Positions 1 to 8,033 of a stretch of 64,000 bases of DNA are shown piece by piece. Every line of letters starts with the position of its first letter. The stretch's first letter is position 1. The stretch spans positions 248,001 to 312,000 of the forward strand of contig NZ_SACO01000002.1 in assembly GCF_004005905.1 (NCBI RefSeq), read 5' to 3'. The stretch is from Novosphingobium umbonatum (GTDB lineage Bacteria > Pseudomonadota > Alphaproteobacteria > Sphingomonadales > Sphingomonadaceae). The position numbers and the translations under genes were made by a program. The notes beneath the pieces are model-generated. The model was not told the origin of the DNA, ran no database searches, and was given only the letters and a program-made list of their open reading frames with translations.

Positions 1-420
1 ATGACCCTCAATGTCGTGGTGGCCAAGCGCCCCAGCGACGAGGAACTGGCCGAGCAGACCTTTGACCGCAAAAAGGGCGGTGACGCCATGGACAAGGGCG
101 AGGCCAAGGGCACCGGCCTTGCCGAAAAGGCACTGGGCATCTCGCCCATGACCATCACGCCCCAGATCGCCCGCCAGCTGGGCATGCCCGAAGACACCAA
201 GGGCGTGGTCATCGCCAAGGTGGACGAAAGCTCTGACGCGGGCGCCAAGGGCATGGAACGCGGCGATATCATCCTGTCGATCGGCAACACGCCCATCGCC
301 AATATCGCCCAGCTGGAAGCCGGCATCCGCGCCGCCCAAACCGCAGGCCGCACCGCCGTGGGCGTGCAGGTCATGCGCCCGGGCCAGCCGCCGCTCTATA
401 TCGGCCTGCGCTTGCGGTAA
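1..420 (+). CDS. C-terminal part of a Do/HtrA-type periplasmic serine protease (partial)
   Basis: The window opens inside this gene, so the ATG at base 1 is probably an internal methionine and only the last 139 residues are visible. They hold one PDZ domain (about residues 45-130), with the LGISPMTITPQIARQLG entry and a GDIILSIGN strand-turn typical of the second PDZ domain of Do-family proteases. The catalytic triad domain and first PDZ would lie upstream, outside the window. The protein ends IGLRLR. Family members act in the periplasm on misfolded envelope proteins. The only doubt is which DegP/DegQ/MucD subtype it is. Confidence 0.75.
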   Translation: MTLNVVVAKRPSDEELAEQTFDRKKGGDAMDKGEAKGTGLAEKALGISPMTITPQIARQLGMPEDTKGVVIAKVDESSDAGAKGMERGDIILSIGNTPIANIAQLEAGIRAAQTAGRTAVGVQVMRPGQPPLYIGLRLR

Positions 421-511
421 TCGCTTGGTTTGAGCGTTAGAACAGACCCTCGCTGGCTATAGCTGGCGGGGGTTTTGTTTTTGGGGGTTTTGGGGGTTTG
501 GGGTTTTAAGG

Positions 512-660
512 TGCCTCCGGCGGGTGCTTTATGCCTCCGGCGGGCAAAGGGCGGGGGCCCTTTGCAATCCCGTTAATGAGTGGCACTTGGGCGGATAGGT
601 GGCGCTATAGTTGACTTTGAAAGCCGCTGCGCGGCGGGGGTGTGATCGGAAAGTTGGGGG
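512..660 (+). repeat. Paired hairpin repeat, left copy L1 (cargo type)
   Basis: Doubled GCCTCCGGCGGG box (513-524, 533-544), then hairpin GCAAAGGGC-GGGG-GCCCTTTGC (544-565), CAATCCCGTTAATG, and an inner module ending in a second hairpin GCCGC-TGC-GCGGC (623-635). Inverted partner is R1 (1497-1566); the racemase gene lies between them. Confidence 0.85.
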
Positions 661-667
661 GGGGGGG
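656..667. repeat. 12-base G homopolymer
   Basis: A run of twelve G bases sits at the inner edge of repeat L1, 14 bp beyond the 3' end of the racemase gene. L5 has the matching context GGAAAGTTAGGGGG, so the tract looks like an expanded end of the repeat module. It lies outside any reading frame I support, so phase variation is not implied. Confidence 0.7.
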
Positions 668-681
668 TGGGCGTGTAGCTG

Positions 682-1371
682 TCAACGCAGTGCAAACGCT
701 ATGGCGGCTTCCGCGTGTATGACGGTGCTGTCGAAACCGGGCAGCGGCAGCGCGTCAACGTCAAGGATAAGCCCGATTTCGGTGCAGCCGAATATGACGC
801 TATCCGCCCCGTGCTCTTTGGCAGTCTTCACAAGGTCGATCAGCGCCGAACGGGATACGTCGAGTATTTTACCCTGACAAAGCTCGTTAAAGATAATGTC
901 GTGAGTAGCAATGCGGCCCGCATCGTCGGGGACGATCACATCGATGCCATGCCGTGCCATCCGGTCCTGATAGAACCCGTTTTCCATCGTGTAGCGTGTA
1001 GCAATGAGCAAAGGCTTGCGCTTACCTTTCGCCAAAAGCTGGTGGGCGGTCTCATCGATAATATGAATGAAGGGCACGGATACTGCCGCCTCCACTGCGT
1101 CAGCAACAAGGTGCATCGTCACCGCGCAGATCATCACACAGTCAGCACCTGCCCGCTCTAGCCCTAGTGCAGCGTTGGCAAGATAGTCGCCCGCGTCGGA
1201 CCATCGGCCGCTTTTTTGCATGGCGACGATCGTGTCGAAGTTCACCGACCGCATAACGCTATCGGCGGAGTTCAAACCGCCGAGCCGGTCGCGAACGCCC
1301 TCATTGATTAGTCGATAGTAGGTAGCCGAACCTTCAAAGCTCATGCCGCCGAGAAGTCCAATAGTGCGCAT
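682..1371 (-). CDS. Aspartate/glutamate racemase family protein
   Basis: A 229-residue protein of the cofactor-independent amino acid racemase family, which inverts the alpha carbon of Asp, Glu or related substrates using two cysteines. The N-terminus IGLLGGMSFEGSATYYRLIN is the family signature. Both expected cysteines are present: C82 in ICAVTMH and C196 in GCTEIG. The first motif is normally C-x-N-T-M-H; here the Asn is Val (V84), which may alter substrate choice. Length matches the RacX/YgeA-like subgroup. The gene is the only cargo between inverted repeats L1 and R1, antiparallel to the preceding protease gene, which suggests acquisition together with the repeat pair. Substrate is unknown. 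Confidence 0.85.
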   Translation of the reverse strand: MRTIGLLGGMSFEGSATYYRLINEGVRDRLGGLNSADSVMRSVNFDTIVAMQKSGRWSDAGDYLANAALGLERAGADCVMICAVTMHLVADAVEAAVSVPFIHIIDETAHQLLAKGKRKPLLIATRYTMENGFYQDRMARHGIDVIVPDDAGRIATHDIIFNELCQGKILDVSRSALIDLVKTAKEHGADSVIFGCTEIGLILDVDALPLPGFDSTVIHAEAAIAFALR

Positions 1372-1427
1372 GGGATCACCCTAGAAGAGGGGCTGCTTGC
1401 TGGGTAGCCCGATTTTACTGTTAACGA

Positions 1428-1469
1428 CCGCAACTGGGGCGTTTGCAGCCATAATGAATCTGACAGCCC
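1428..1469. repeat. Conserved inner right-end module of a repeat pair (copy 1)
   Basis: CCGCAACTGGGGCGTTTGCAG followed by TAATGAAT matches 29778-29815 at most positions, at the same place relative to the right-hand hairpin repeat. It shows that two cassettes with unrelated cargo share more than the terminal hairpin. Confidence 0.65.
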
Positions 1470-1496
1470 AACCACCCCTCCAGCGGAAACCACACC

Positions 1497-1566
1497 CCCA
1501 TTAAAGGGATTGCAAAGGGCCCCCGCCCTTTGCCCGCCGGAGGCATTCCTGAAACCCGCCAGAGGC
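1497..1566 (-). repeat. Paired hairpin repeat, right copy R1
   Basis: Inverted copy: CCCATTAAAGGGATT, hairpin GCAAAGGGC-CCCC-GCCCTTTGC (1512-1533), box CCCGCCGGAGGC, then a second degenerate box CCCGCCAGAGGC (about 1555-1566). It lies just beyond the stop codon of the penicillin-binding protein gene. Partner is L1. Confidence 0.85.
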
Positions 1567-1582
1567 ACTTCAGCGCACCAAA

Positions 1583-3643
1583 TCAAATCCCCACACTAGG
1601 CTGCCCCGCCGCGCGCTTGGGCCGCTGGGCGCCGGTGGCGTTGTCGAGAAACTCGCCATTGGCGGCGGGCGCGGGGTTGGAGGGGCCGTTGCCGTCGTCG
1701 GGGTTGTTGGTGGGCTGCGCGTCCTCATTGGGCACATAGCCGTCGTCGGCGGTCATATTGGCCATGTCGTCCGGCTCCAGCTGCCAATCGGGCAGGGTGA
1801 GCTGGGTTTCAAACGGCTCGACAGGGCGCTTGGCCACGGCCTGCTTCATGAATTGGGCAAAGGCGCGGGCGGGCGCGGTGCCGCCTTGCAGGCCGGCGAT
1901 GGGCTTGGCGTCATCGCGGCCCATCCATACGCCGGTGGTCACCCCGCTGGAAAAGCCGAGGAACCAGCCATCCTTGTTGCTGCTGGTGGTGCCGGTCTTG
2001 CCCGCCACGGGGCGGCCGATTTGCGCGGCGCGGCCGGTGCCGATGTTGACGGCGGTTTGCAACAGGTCGGTCATGCCTGCCGAGACAAAGGGCGCGACCA
2101 GCACCTGCCCCTGCGCCTTGGGCCGCTCGTACAAGACGCGGCCATCGCTGGCGAGCACCTTGGTGATGCCATAGGGCTCCACCGATATGCCCTTGGCCGA
2201 AACCGCGGCAAAGGCGCGCACCATTTCGATCAGCCGCACATCATTGGTGCCCAGCACCATGGAAGGGTTGGTGGAAATGGGCGTGGTGATGCCGAAACGC
2301 TTGGCCATGGCGGCCACCGCGTCAAAGCTGACCTGCTGGCCCAATTGCGCGGCCACGGTGTTTTTGGAATAGGCAAAGGCGGTGCGCACGTCGATCTGGC
2401 CCGCATAGGTGCCGCCCGAATTGCGCGGGCTCCAACCATCGATGGTCACGGGCTGGTCCACCACCGCATCATCGGGCTTCACGCCCGCTTCCAAAGCGGC
2501 CAGATAGACAAACAGCTTCCACGCCGAACCGGGCTGGCGCAGGGCGCTGGTGGCGCGGTTGTAATTGCTGGTCACATAATCCAGCCCGCCCACCATGGCC
2601 AGAACCGCGCCATCGCGGTCCATGCTGACCATCGCGCCCTGGGCATCCTTGGGCGTATAGCCCGCAATCGCATGGGCAGCCGCCTGTTGCAGCGCGGGGT
2701 CCAAAGTGGTCCAGACCTCGATATTGTCCACCGCATTGGGATCACGCGCCTCGGGCAGGATCGCCTCCAATTGCGGCAAGGCCCAGTCGGTGAAATAGCG
2801 CACGGCGGTTTGCGAACCCTCGGCGGCCAGTTTGACCGTCTTGAGATCGGTCTTGTCCGCCTCCGACGGGGTGATGGCGCCGGCATCCACCATCACTTCC
2901 AGCACCACCTTGGCGCGGTCAATCGCGGCCTGCTGGTCGGCGGTGGGGGAATAATGGCTGGGGGCCTTCACTAGCCCTGCAATAATCGCCGCCTCGCCCA
3001 GACTGAGCTGGCGCCCTTCATGGCCAAAGAATTTGCGCGAGGCCGCGTCCACGCCATAAGCACCGCCGCCGAAATAGACCTTGTTGAGATAGAGTTCGAG
3101 GATCTCGTCCTTGCTGAACTTCCATTCCAGCGCCAGAGCGATCAGCGCCTCGCGCGCCTTGCGGTGCCATGTACGGTCATTGTTGAGGAAGATGGTGCGC
3201 GCCAATTGCTGGGTCAGCGTCGATCCGCCCTGACGCCATTTGCCGGTCTTGCCGCGCACATAGAACCCGCGCAGCACGCCGATAGGGTCAATGCCGATAT
3301 GCTGGCGGAAACGGCGGTCCTCGGTGGCGACCATGGCGGTCTTCATCACCTCGGGCAACTCGTTGTAATTCAGCCATTTGCCATAGGAAGGCCCCATGGA
3401 GAAAATCTCGGTACCATCGCGGGCGCGGACCAAAATGGTCTGGCCCACCTGACTGGATTTCAGCGCGTCGAAATCGGGCAACTGGCTGGATTCAAACCAA
3501 ACCGCCGCCGCCAGAAAACCCACGCCCAGCAGCGCGATCGAGCCGATCCACAGGGCAAGCCGCTTGAAGAAACGGCCCACAACGCCCGATCCGTTAGAGG
3601 CATCATTCACCTCGCCCGAACGCCGCCTCACCTGTTTCGCCAT
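1583..3643 (-). CDS. mrcA: Penicillin-binding protein 1A-type bifunctional transglycosylase/transpeptidase
   Basis: A 686-residue class A PBP that polymerises lipid II glycan strands and cross-links peptides on the outer face of the inner membrane. Order: basic cytoplasmic tail, one membrane helix (about 28-50), GT51 transglycosylase with catalytic Glu in ATEDRRFRQH (E108) and GGSTLTQQLAR, then the transpeptidase with S373-A-W-K376, SKN (426-428) and KTGT (549-552). The last 60 residues are rich in Pro, Asn and Asp and probably disordered. Compared with long PBP1A proteins it lacks a large OB insertion, so it is a compact form. The start at 3643 gives a standard short basic tail. Repeat R1 follows the stop codon directly. 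Confidence 0.93.
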   Translation of the reverse strand: MAKQVRRRSGEVNDASNGSGVVGRFFKRLALWIGSIALLGVGFLAAAVWFESSQLPDFDALKSSQVGQTILVRARDGTEIFSMGPSYGKWLNYNELPEVMKTAMVATEDRRFRQHIGIDPIGVLRGFYVRGKTGKWRQGGSTLTQQLARTIFLNNDRTWHRKAREALIALALEWKFSKDEILELYLNKVYFGGGAYGVDAASRKFFGHEGRQLSLGEAAIIAGLVKAPSHYSPTADQQAAIDRAKVVLEVMVDAGAITPSEADKTDLKTVKLAAEGSQTAVRYFTDWALPQLEAILPEARDPNAVDNIEVWTTLDPALQQAAAHAIAGYTPKDAQGAMVSMDRDGAVLAMVGGLDYVTSNYNRATSALRQPGSAWKLFVYLAALEAGVKPDDAVVDQPVTIDGWSPRNSGGTYAGQIDVRTAFAYSKNTVAAQLGQQVSFDAVAAMAKRFGITTPISTNPSMVLGTNDVRLIEMVRAFAAVSAKGISVEPYGITKVLASDGRVLYERPKAQGQVLVAPFVSAGMTDLLQTAVNIGTGRAAQIGRPVAGKTGTTSSNKDGWFLGFSSGVTTGVWMGRDDAKPIAGLQGGTAPARAFAQFMKQAVAKRPVEPFETQLTLPDWQLEPDDMANMTADDGYVPNEDAQPTNNPDDGNGPSNPAPAANGEFLDNATGAQRPKRAAGQPSVGI

Positions 3644-3743
3644 GCTTTACCCAACCTCATGAAACAACGCATGCACCCGCCAAGCGCCAGCGGCGCCCAT
3701 AATCGGCGCTTGGTTAACCGCAAATGGCTGTCAGTGCAAAATC

Positions 3744-4166
3744 TTAAGCATCCTCGCCCGGTAGATCCTCGGGAACGAAGTTCAGGCTGGCGCTGTTGAT
3801 GCAATAGCGCAGACCCGTGGGTTGCGGCCCATCGGGAAAGACATGGCCCAAATGGCCCTCGCAGCGGGCACAGCGCACCTCCACCCGCACCATGCCGTGG
3901 GACATGTCGCGCAATTCGGCAATCGCGCTGGCATCCTCTGGGGCATAGAAACTGGGCCAGCCCGACCCCGAATTATATTTGGTGCTGGAATGGAACAGAG
4001 GCGCGCCGCAGCCCCCGCAAAGGTAATCGCCCGCTGCCTTGTTGCTCTCATACTCGCCGGTAAAGGCGCGTTCCGTGCCGCCTTCGCGCAGGATATGGTA
4101 ACGGGTGGGGCCCAGCTTCTCGCGCCATTGCGCCTCGGTTTGCGGCAGGTCGGAATGCTCGGTCAT
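3744..4166 (-). CDS. msrB: Peptide-methionine (R)-S-oxide reductase MsrB
   Basis: A 140-residue enzyme reducing R-methionine sulfoxide in oxidised proteins. Zinc ligands are two CxxC pairs (C50/C53 and C99/C102). The catalytic Cys is C122 in [11 protein letters not shown], and GSGWPSFY lies in the substrate pocket. The frame stays open upstream to 4355, but the start at 4166 is preceded on the minus strand by AAAGGAGATCCCC, a strong ribosome-binding site, and the family begins here. It is divergent from the TonB receptor gene and has no partner MsrA nearby. Confidence 0.93.
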   Translation of the reverse strand: MTEHSDLPQTEAQWREKLGPTRYHILREGGTERAFTGEYESNKAAGDYLCGGCGAPLFHSSTKYNSGSGWPSFYAPEDASAIAELRDMSHGMVRVEVRCARCEGHLGHVFPDGPQPTGLRYCINSASLNFVPEDLPGEDA

Positions 4167-4387
4167 CTCGGGGGATCTCCTTTGCCAGCCAATATGGGCG
4201 CGCGGGTCGGTGGCGGCAAGTGTCGTCTCGGGCAGCCACCCCAGCCACAGGTGCGGCAAGAATGTCGCAGCAGCGCCTTTCTGCCAAGCCAGCCAAATTA
4301 TCACATTGCTGAAAATTTCGCATTTATGATAGCAATGTTGCAGACGCGGCACCAAAACAAAAGCCGCGCAGAGACGGAGAGGATTAT

Positions 4388-6901
4388 ATGACTGGAATCA
4401 GGGGGCTTTACCTTTCCAGCGCCAGCATCGCCTTGCTGGCTGCCGCGAATCCCGCTTTGGCACAGACCGCCACGCCGGACGCCAGGAAAGGTCCGACCAC
4501 CAATGAAATCGTGGTGACCGCGCAATTCCGCAGCCAGAAATTGCAGGATACGCCGCTGGCCATCACCGCTATGAACGGCGCCTCGCTGGCCGCACGCGGG
4601 CAAACCAATATTGCCGAAGTGGCCGCGCAAACGCCCAATGTGACGCTTTCGCCCCAGAATGCCTATTTGGGCCCGGGCATCATCGCCTTCATCCGTGGCG
4701 TGGGGCAAACCGACCCCAATTTCGCGCTCGAACCGGGCGTGGGCATGTATATTGACGATGTCTATCTGCCCACGCTCACCGGCTCGCTGCTCGACCTGAT
4801 GGACCTTGACCGCGTGGAAGTGCTGCGCGGGCCGCAGGGCACGCTGGCGGGGCGCAACTCGCTGGGCGGTTCGATCAAGCTCTATTCGGTCAAGCCGCAG
4901 GGCAATGGCAAGGGCATGGTGGAAGGCACCTATGGCGCTTATAACCGCATCGACCTGCGCGCCATGTTCGACATGAAACTGTCGGACAATCTGTTCCTGC
5001 GCGTGTCGGGCGCATCGAAAAACCGCGACGGCTATGTCAAGCGGCTAGATTATGCCAAGACCCACCCCGGTTCCAACGTGCCCACCTATGCCGTGGGCGA
5101 CAATCCGGTGCTGGGCACTTTGGGTGGCACCAGCTTTGCCGCGGGCAAGGTGGCGCTGCGCTGGCTGGCCAATAGCGATGTCGAGGTCAATGTCGCCGCC
5201 GACTTCACCCGCCAGCGCGACGAACCCGGCCCTTCGATCCTGCTCTATGGCAATGCCATTGGCCAATTTGCCGGAAGCCCCGTGTCCAAATCGCCCGCGC
5301 GCCCATGGCTGGCGGGGGTCAATGGCGCCTCGGTGCCGCTCAATTGCGCCTTTGTCGTCACGGGCGTGAACAGTTGCGACACCACGCCCGCCGGTTATGA
5401 TGGCCGCTATATCAGCTATGCCACTTTCATCGACAATGCACGCGCCGACAGCCAGATGCCCTATAAGCCGCTGGCGCTGAACCCACATTCCAACCTCGAC
5501 AATTACGGGCTGTTCGCCAGCATCGACTGGACGATCAATGACCATACGGCGCTCAAATCCATCAGCTCCTATCGCCAGTATGATGCCTCTTGGGCCTTTG
5601 CCGAGGGCGCTCCGGTCCAGCCATCCATGCTGCAACAGGCGCAGAGCAACAAGCAATATAGCGAAGAGCTGCGCCTGACCGGCAAGGCCTTCAACAATCT
5701 GCTCGATTACACGGTGGGCGGTTTCTACTTCCACGCCGATGGCACCTATACCGGCCGCATCGATCTCAATTATGCGGGTATCGACTTCCTGCATGGTCCG
5801 GACAAGACCCCCGCCACCAACAAGGCGGTGTTCGCCAATGGCTCGCTGCATCCCACCGACGCGCTGACGCTGACCGGCGGCATCCGCGCCAGCTGGGACG
5901 CCAAGGACTATACCTATACCCGCCGCAATCCCGATGGCAGCGCCATTCAGGCCTGCACCGGCTATCCTTTCACCGTGGGTTCGCCGCCCAATTGCGCGAT
6001 CGCCGCGCTGAACGGCCTGTCGGCGCAATTCCGCAAGCAGCGCACCGACTGGCGCGTGGCGGCCGACTATCGCTTCAGCCCGCAATTGATGACCTATGCG
6101 CAGGTGTCGACCGGCTATCGCGCTGGCGGCGTCAACCCGCGCCCCTTCTTCATCAACCAGGCCCAGCCCTTCCAGCCCGAAACCATCGTGGCCTATGAGC
6201 TTGGCTTCAAGTCCGACCTGTTTGACCGCAAATTGCGTTTCAACGTCTCGGCCTTCTACAATGATTACAAGAATATCATCCTGACCACGCTCAGCTGCCC
6301 CAACAGCCTGGGCTTCCCCGCCGCGCCTTGCCTCCAGCCCAAGAATGTGGGTTCGGCGCATGTGAAGGGCTTTGAGGTCGAAACCACCATCCGTCCGGTC
6401 GAGCATCTGACGCTGGATGGTTCGCTGTCCTATCTGGATTTCAAATATACCACCGTGGACAGCGCCAGCACCGGCGTGCAGGCCAGCTTTGTGCCGCCCT
6501 ATACGCCGACGTGGAAATGGAATGCGGGCGTGCAATATGAAGTGCCCGATGTGCGCAAGGGCACGCTGATCCTGCGCGCCGACGGGTCCTACCAGTCGCA
6601 TATCTATGTCGACCCGACCAATGTTGACCGCGCGGTGGTCTCCACCACCACGGCCACGGGGGGCGGCGGCGCGCTGGCAACGCAGGTGGCCACCAACCGC
6701 ATCGACGGCTATTTCCTCGCCAATGCGCGTTTGACGTGGAAGAGTCAGGAAGATGGCTGGAGCGCCAGTTTCGAACTGCGCAACCTGCTCAACAAATATT
6801 ACTTCACCTCGATGACCGCCAATTACGCCAATGTCGGCACGGTATCGGGCGCGCCCGGCCTGCCGCGCACTTGGGCGGTGACGTTGAAGAAAGACTTCTA
6901 A
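4388..6901 (+). CDS. TonB-dependent outer membrane receptor (first of two)
   Basis: An 837-residue receptor for energised uptake across the outer membrane. Signal peptide ends at ANPALAQ (about residue 26). The TonB-box/plug start is [17 protein letters not shown], the plug contains IRGVGQ and [15 protein letters not shown], and the C-terminal barrel ends in KKDF with the terminal Phe expected of the BAM signal. A GGAGAGG ribosome-binding site precedes the ATG. The N-terminal plug is very similar to that of the receptor at 20818, so the two are paralogues in one locus. Placed at the edge of the phenolic catabolic island, it probably imports an aromatic oligomer or related compound rather than iron. 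The ligand is not shown by sequence. Confidence 0.93.
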   Translation: MTGIRGLYLSSASIALLAAANPALAQTATPDARKGPTTNEIVVTAQFRSQKLQDTPLAITAMNGASLAARGQTNIAEVAAQTPNVTLSPQNAYLGPGIIAFIRGVGQTDPNFALEPGVGMYIDDVYLPTLTGSLLDLMDLDRVEVLRGPQGTLAGRNSLGGSIKLYSVKPQGNGKGMVEGTYGAYNRIDLRAMFDMKLSDNLFLRVSGASKNRDGYVKRLDYAKTHPGSNVPTYAVGDNPVLGTLGGTSFAAGKVALRWLANSDVEVNVAADFTRQRDEPGPSILLYGNAIGQFAGSPVSKSPARPWLAGVNGASVPLNCAFVVTGVNSCDTTPAGYDGRYISYATFIDNARADSQMPYKPLALNPHSNLDNYGLFASIDWTINDHTALKSISSYRQYDASWAFAEGAPVQPSMLQQAQSNKQYSEELRLTGKAFNNLLDYTVGGFYFHADGTYTGRIDLNYAGIDFLHGPDKTPATNKAVFANGSLHPTDALTLTGGIRASWDAKDYTYTRRNPDGSAIQACTGYPFTVGSPPNCAIAALNGLSAQFRKQRTDWRVAADYRFSPQLMTYAQVSTGYRAGGVNPRPFFINQAQPFQPETIVAYELGFKSDLFDRKLRFNVSAFYNDYKNIILTTLSCPNSLGFPAAPCLQPKNVGSAHVKGFEVETTIRPVEHLTLDGSLSYLDFKYTTVDSASTGVQASFVPPYTPTWKWNAGVQYEVPDVRKGTLILRADGSYQSHIYVDPTNVDRAVVSTTTATGGGGALATQVATNRIDGYFLANARLTWKSQEDGWSASFELRNLLNKYYFTSMTANYANVGTVSGAPGLPRTWAVTLKKDF

Positions 6902-6909
6902 AACCGGAA

Positions 6910-6936
6910 ACGGGGCAGGTATCGCGCCTGCCCCGT
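6910..6936. terminator. Bidirectional terminator hairpin after TonB receptor 1
   Basis: ACGGGGCAGG-TATCGCG-CCTGCCCCGT followed by CCTTTCCTT. It lies between convergent genes. Confidence 0.7.
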
Positions 6937-6943
6937 CCTTTCC

Positions 6944-6970
6944 TTACAATTTGGCAACTTACAATTTGGC
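6944..6970. repeat. 15-bp-period tandem duplication at the end of the hydrolase gene
   Basis: TTACAATTTGGC occurs at 6944-6955 and again at 6959-6970. The second copy encodes the last residues and stop codon of the minus-strand hydrolase. The first lies just past the stop and looks like a recent slippage duplicate. Confidence 0.6.
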
Positions 6971-7828
6971 GAACAGGGCCAATTGCCGCGCATAGGCGCG
7001 GTCCGCCTCGCCCTTGTCATAGGAGGGCGCATCCAGCGTGCACCAGCCATGATCGGCGGCATAGACCTCGGCCTCGACATAATGGCCAGCAGCCGCCGCT
7101 TTCAAAGCATCCTTGTCGCCGGGGCTGCGCGCATCATCATTGCGGCCAATCGCAAACAGGAAACCGGCCTTGGTGCCCGCGATCAGCTTATGCGGGCTAT
7201 CGGCCGCATCGCTGACCAGACCGCCGCCATGGAAGCTGGCCCCTGCCCCCACGCGATCAGGCACCGCCGCCGCCGCGCGCACCGTATAGCCGCCGGTCAT
7301 GCAATAGCCCGCCGCGCCAATCTTGCGCTTGGTATCCACCGCCGCTTGGCTGTCCAGCCAGCCGACAAAGGCCTTGGCATCGCTGATAATCCCGGCTGTG
7401 GTAATCGCGGCAATCGCGGGCTTCAGCTTTTCCGCGCCCGCGGGCGTGCGCCATTCGGTCAGGCCAGACAGCAAGGGCGCCTTGGCCGTGCGGTAATAAT
7501 GGTTCACCAGCAAGACCGCATAGCCATCGCTGGCAAGGCGGCGCGCCATCACCTGATAGGCTTCACGCGAACCGGCAATATCGGGATAGACGATCACGGC
7601 GGGATGCTTGCCGCTGGCCGGATGCACAAAGAAAGCATCGCAGGCGCCATCCGGCGTGGTGATGTTAACCGCCTGCTCCTTTAACGCAGCGCCAGCCGCC
7701 ATCGCCTGTTGCGCATGGCCAAAGGCCACTGCCGTGGCCGCCGCCGACAGCGCGGCAAAATCGCGGCGCGACAGGCCGCGCACGGCCAGATTGGCATCAT
7801 CATCGGCAAGGGTCAGTTCGTCGCACAT
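6959..7828 (-). CDS. Exported dienelactone hydrolase family protein (Tat signal)
   Basis: A 289-residue alpha/beta hydrolase of the dienelactone hydrolase family. The nucleophile is Cys in GYCMTGG (C176), with a plausible Asp (D231/D232 in RNDDAR) and His (H260 in ADHGWC). The N-terminus carries a twin-arginine segment LSRRDFAALS (RR at 21-22) followed by an Ala-rich hydrophobic stretch, so it is probably folded in the cytoplasm and exported by Tat. The start at 7828 is chosen for its GAGGAG ribosome-binding site; the frame extends upstream without one. It is divergent from the carotenoid oxygenase operon, fitting a role on lactone or ester intermediates of aromatic breakdown. Substrate is unknown. 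Confidence 0.85.
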   Translation of the reverse strand: MCDELTLADDDANLAVRGLSRRDFAALSAAATAVAFGHAQQAMAAGAALKEQAVNITTPDGACDAFFVHPASGKHPAVIVYPDIAGSREAYQVMARRLASDGYAVLLVNHYYRTAKAPLLSGLTEWRTPAGAEKLKPAIAAITTAGIISDAKAFVGWLDSQAAVDTKRKIGAAGYCMTGGYTVRAAAAVPDRVGAGASFHGGGLVSDAADSPHKLIAGTKAGFLFAIGRNDDARSPGDKDALKAAAAGHYVEAEVYAADHGWCTLDAPSYDKGEADRAYARQLALFAKL

Positions 7829-8000
7829 AGGTTCCGGCTCCTCTGGGCGCGGGCGCGCGAAAGGGGGATGCGCCCGCATTATCAACACCGAAACTGGCGC
7901 AGAACGCGCATCGGTTCAACCCGCCGCAGGGGAGCGCGACACTTTGCGACAAAAGGGGCAACTCACCATTTGCACCGGCGAAGAATCAGCGTTACAACAC

Positions 8001-8012
8001 TAACAAAAGTTA
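8001..8012. promoter_or_regulatory. TAAC-N4-GTTA dyad upstream of the carotenoid oxygenase operon
   Basis: TAACAAAAGTTA lies 21 bp before the oxygenase start, with another GTTA half-site 10 bp upstream (7991-7994). It resembles the perfect dyad at 23298 and may be the operator of a shared regulator such as the MarR protein encoded at 20137. Confidence 0.4.
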
Positions 8013-8033
8013 TAAACAAAGGGACAGAGGATC

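Noticed and set aside
655..668. Phase-variable gene controlled by the G12 tract
   Set aside because: The tract is downstream of the racemase stop codon and in no supported reading frame or promoter.
4048..6601. Long minus-strand open frames opposite the first TonB receptor (for instance one of over 500 codons)
   Set aside because: They mirror the receptor codons in a GC-rich genome, have no start signals or family features, and the receptor itself is complete.
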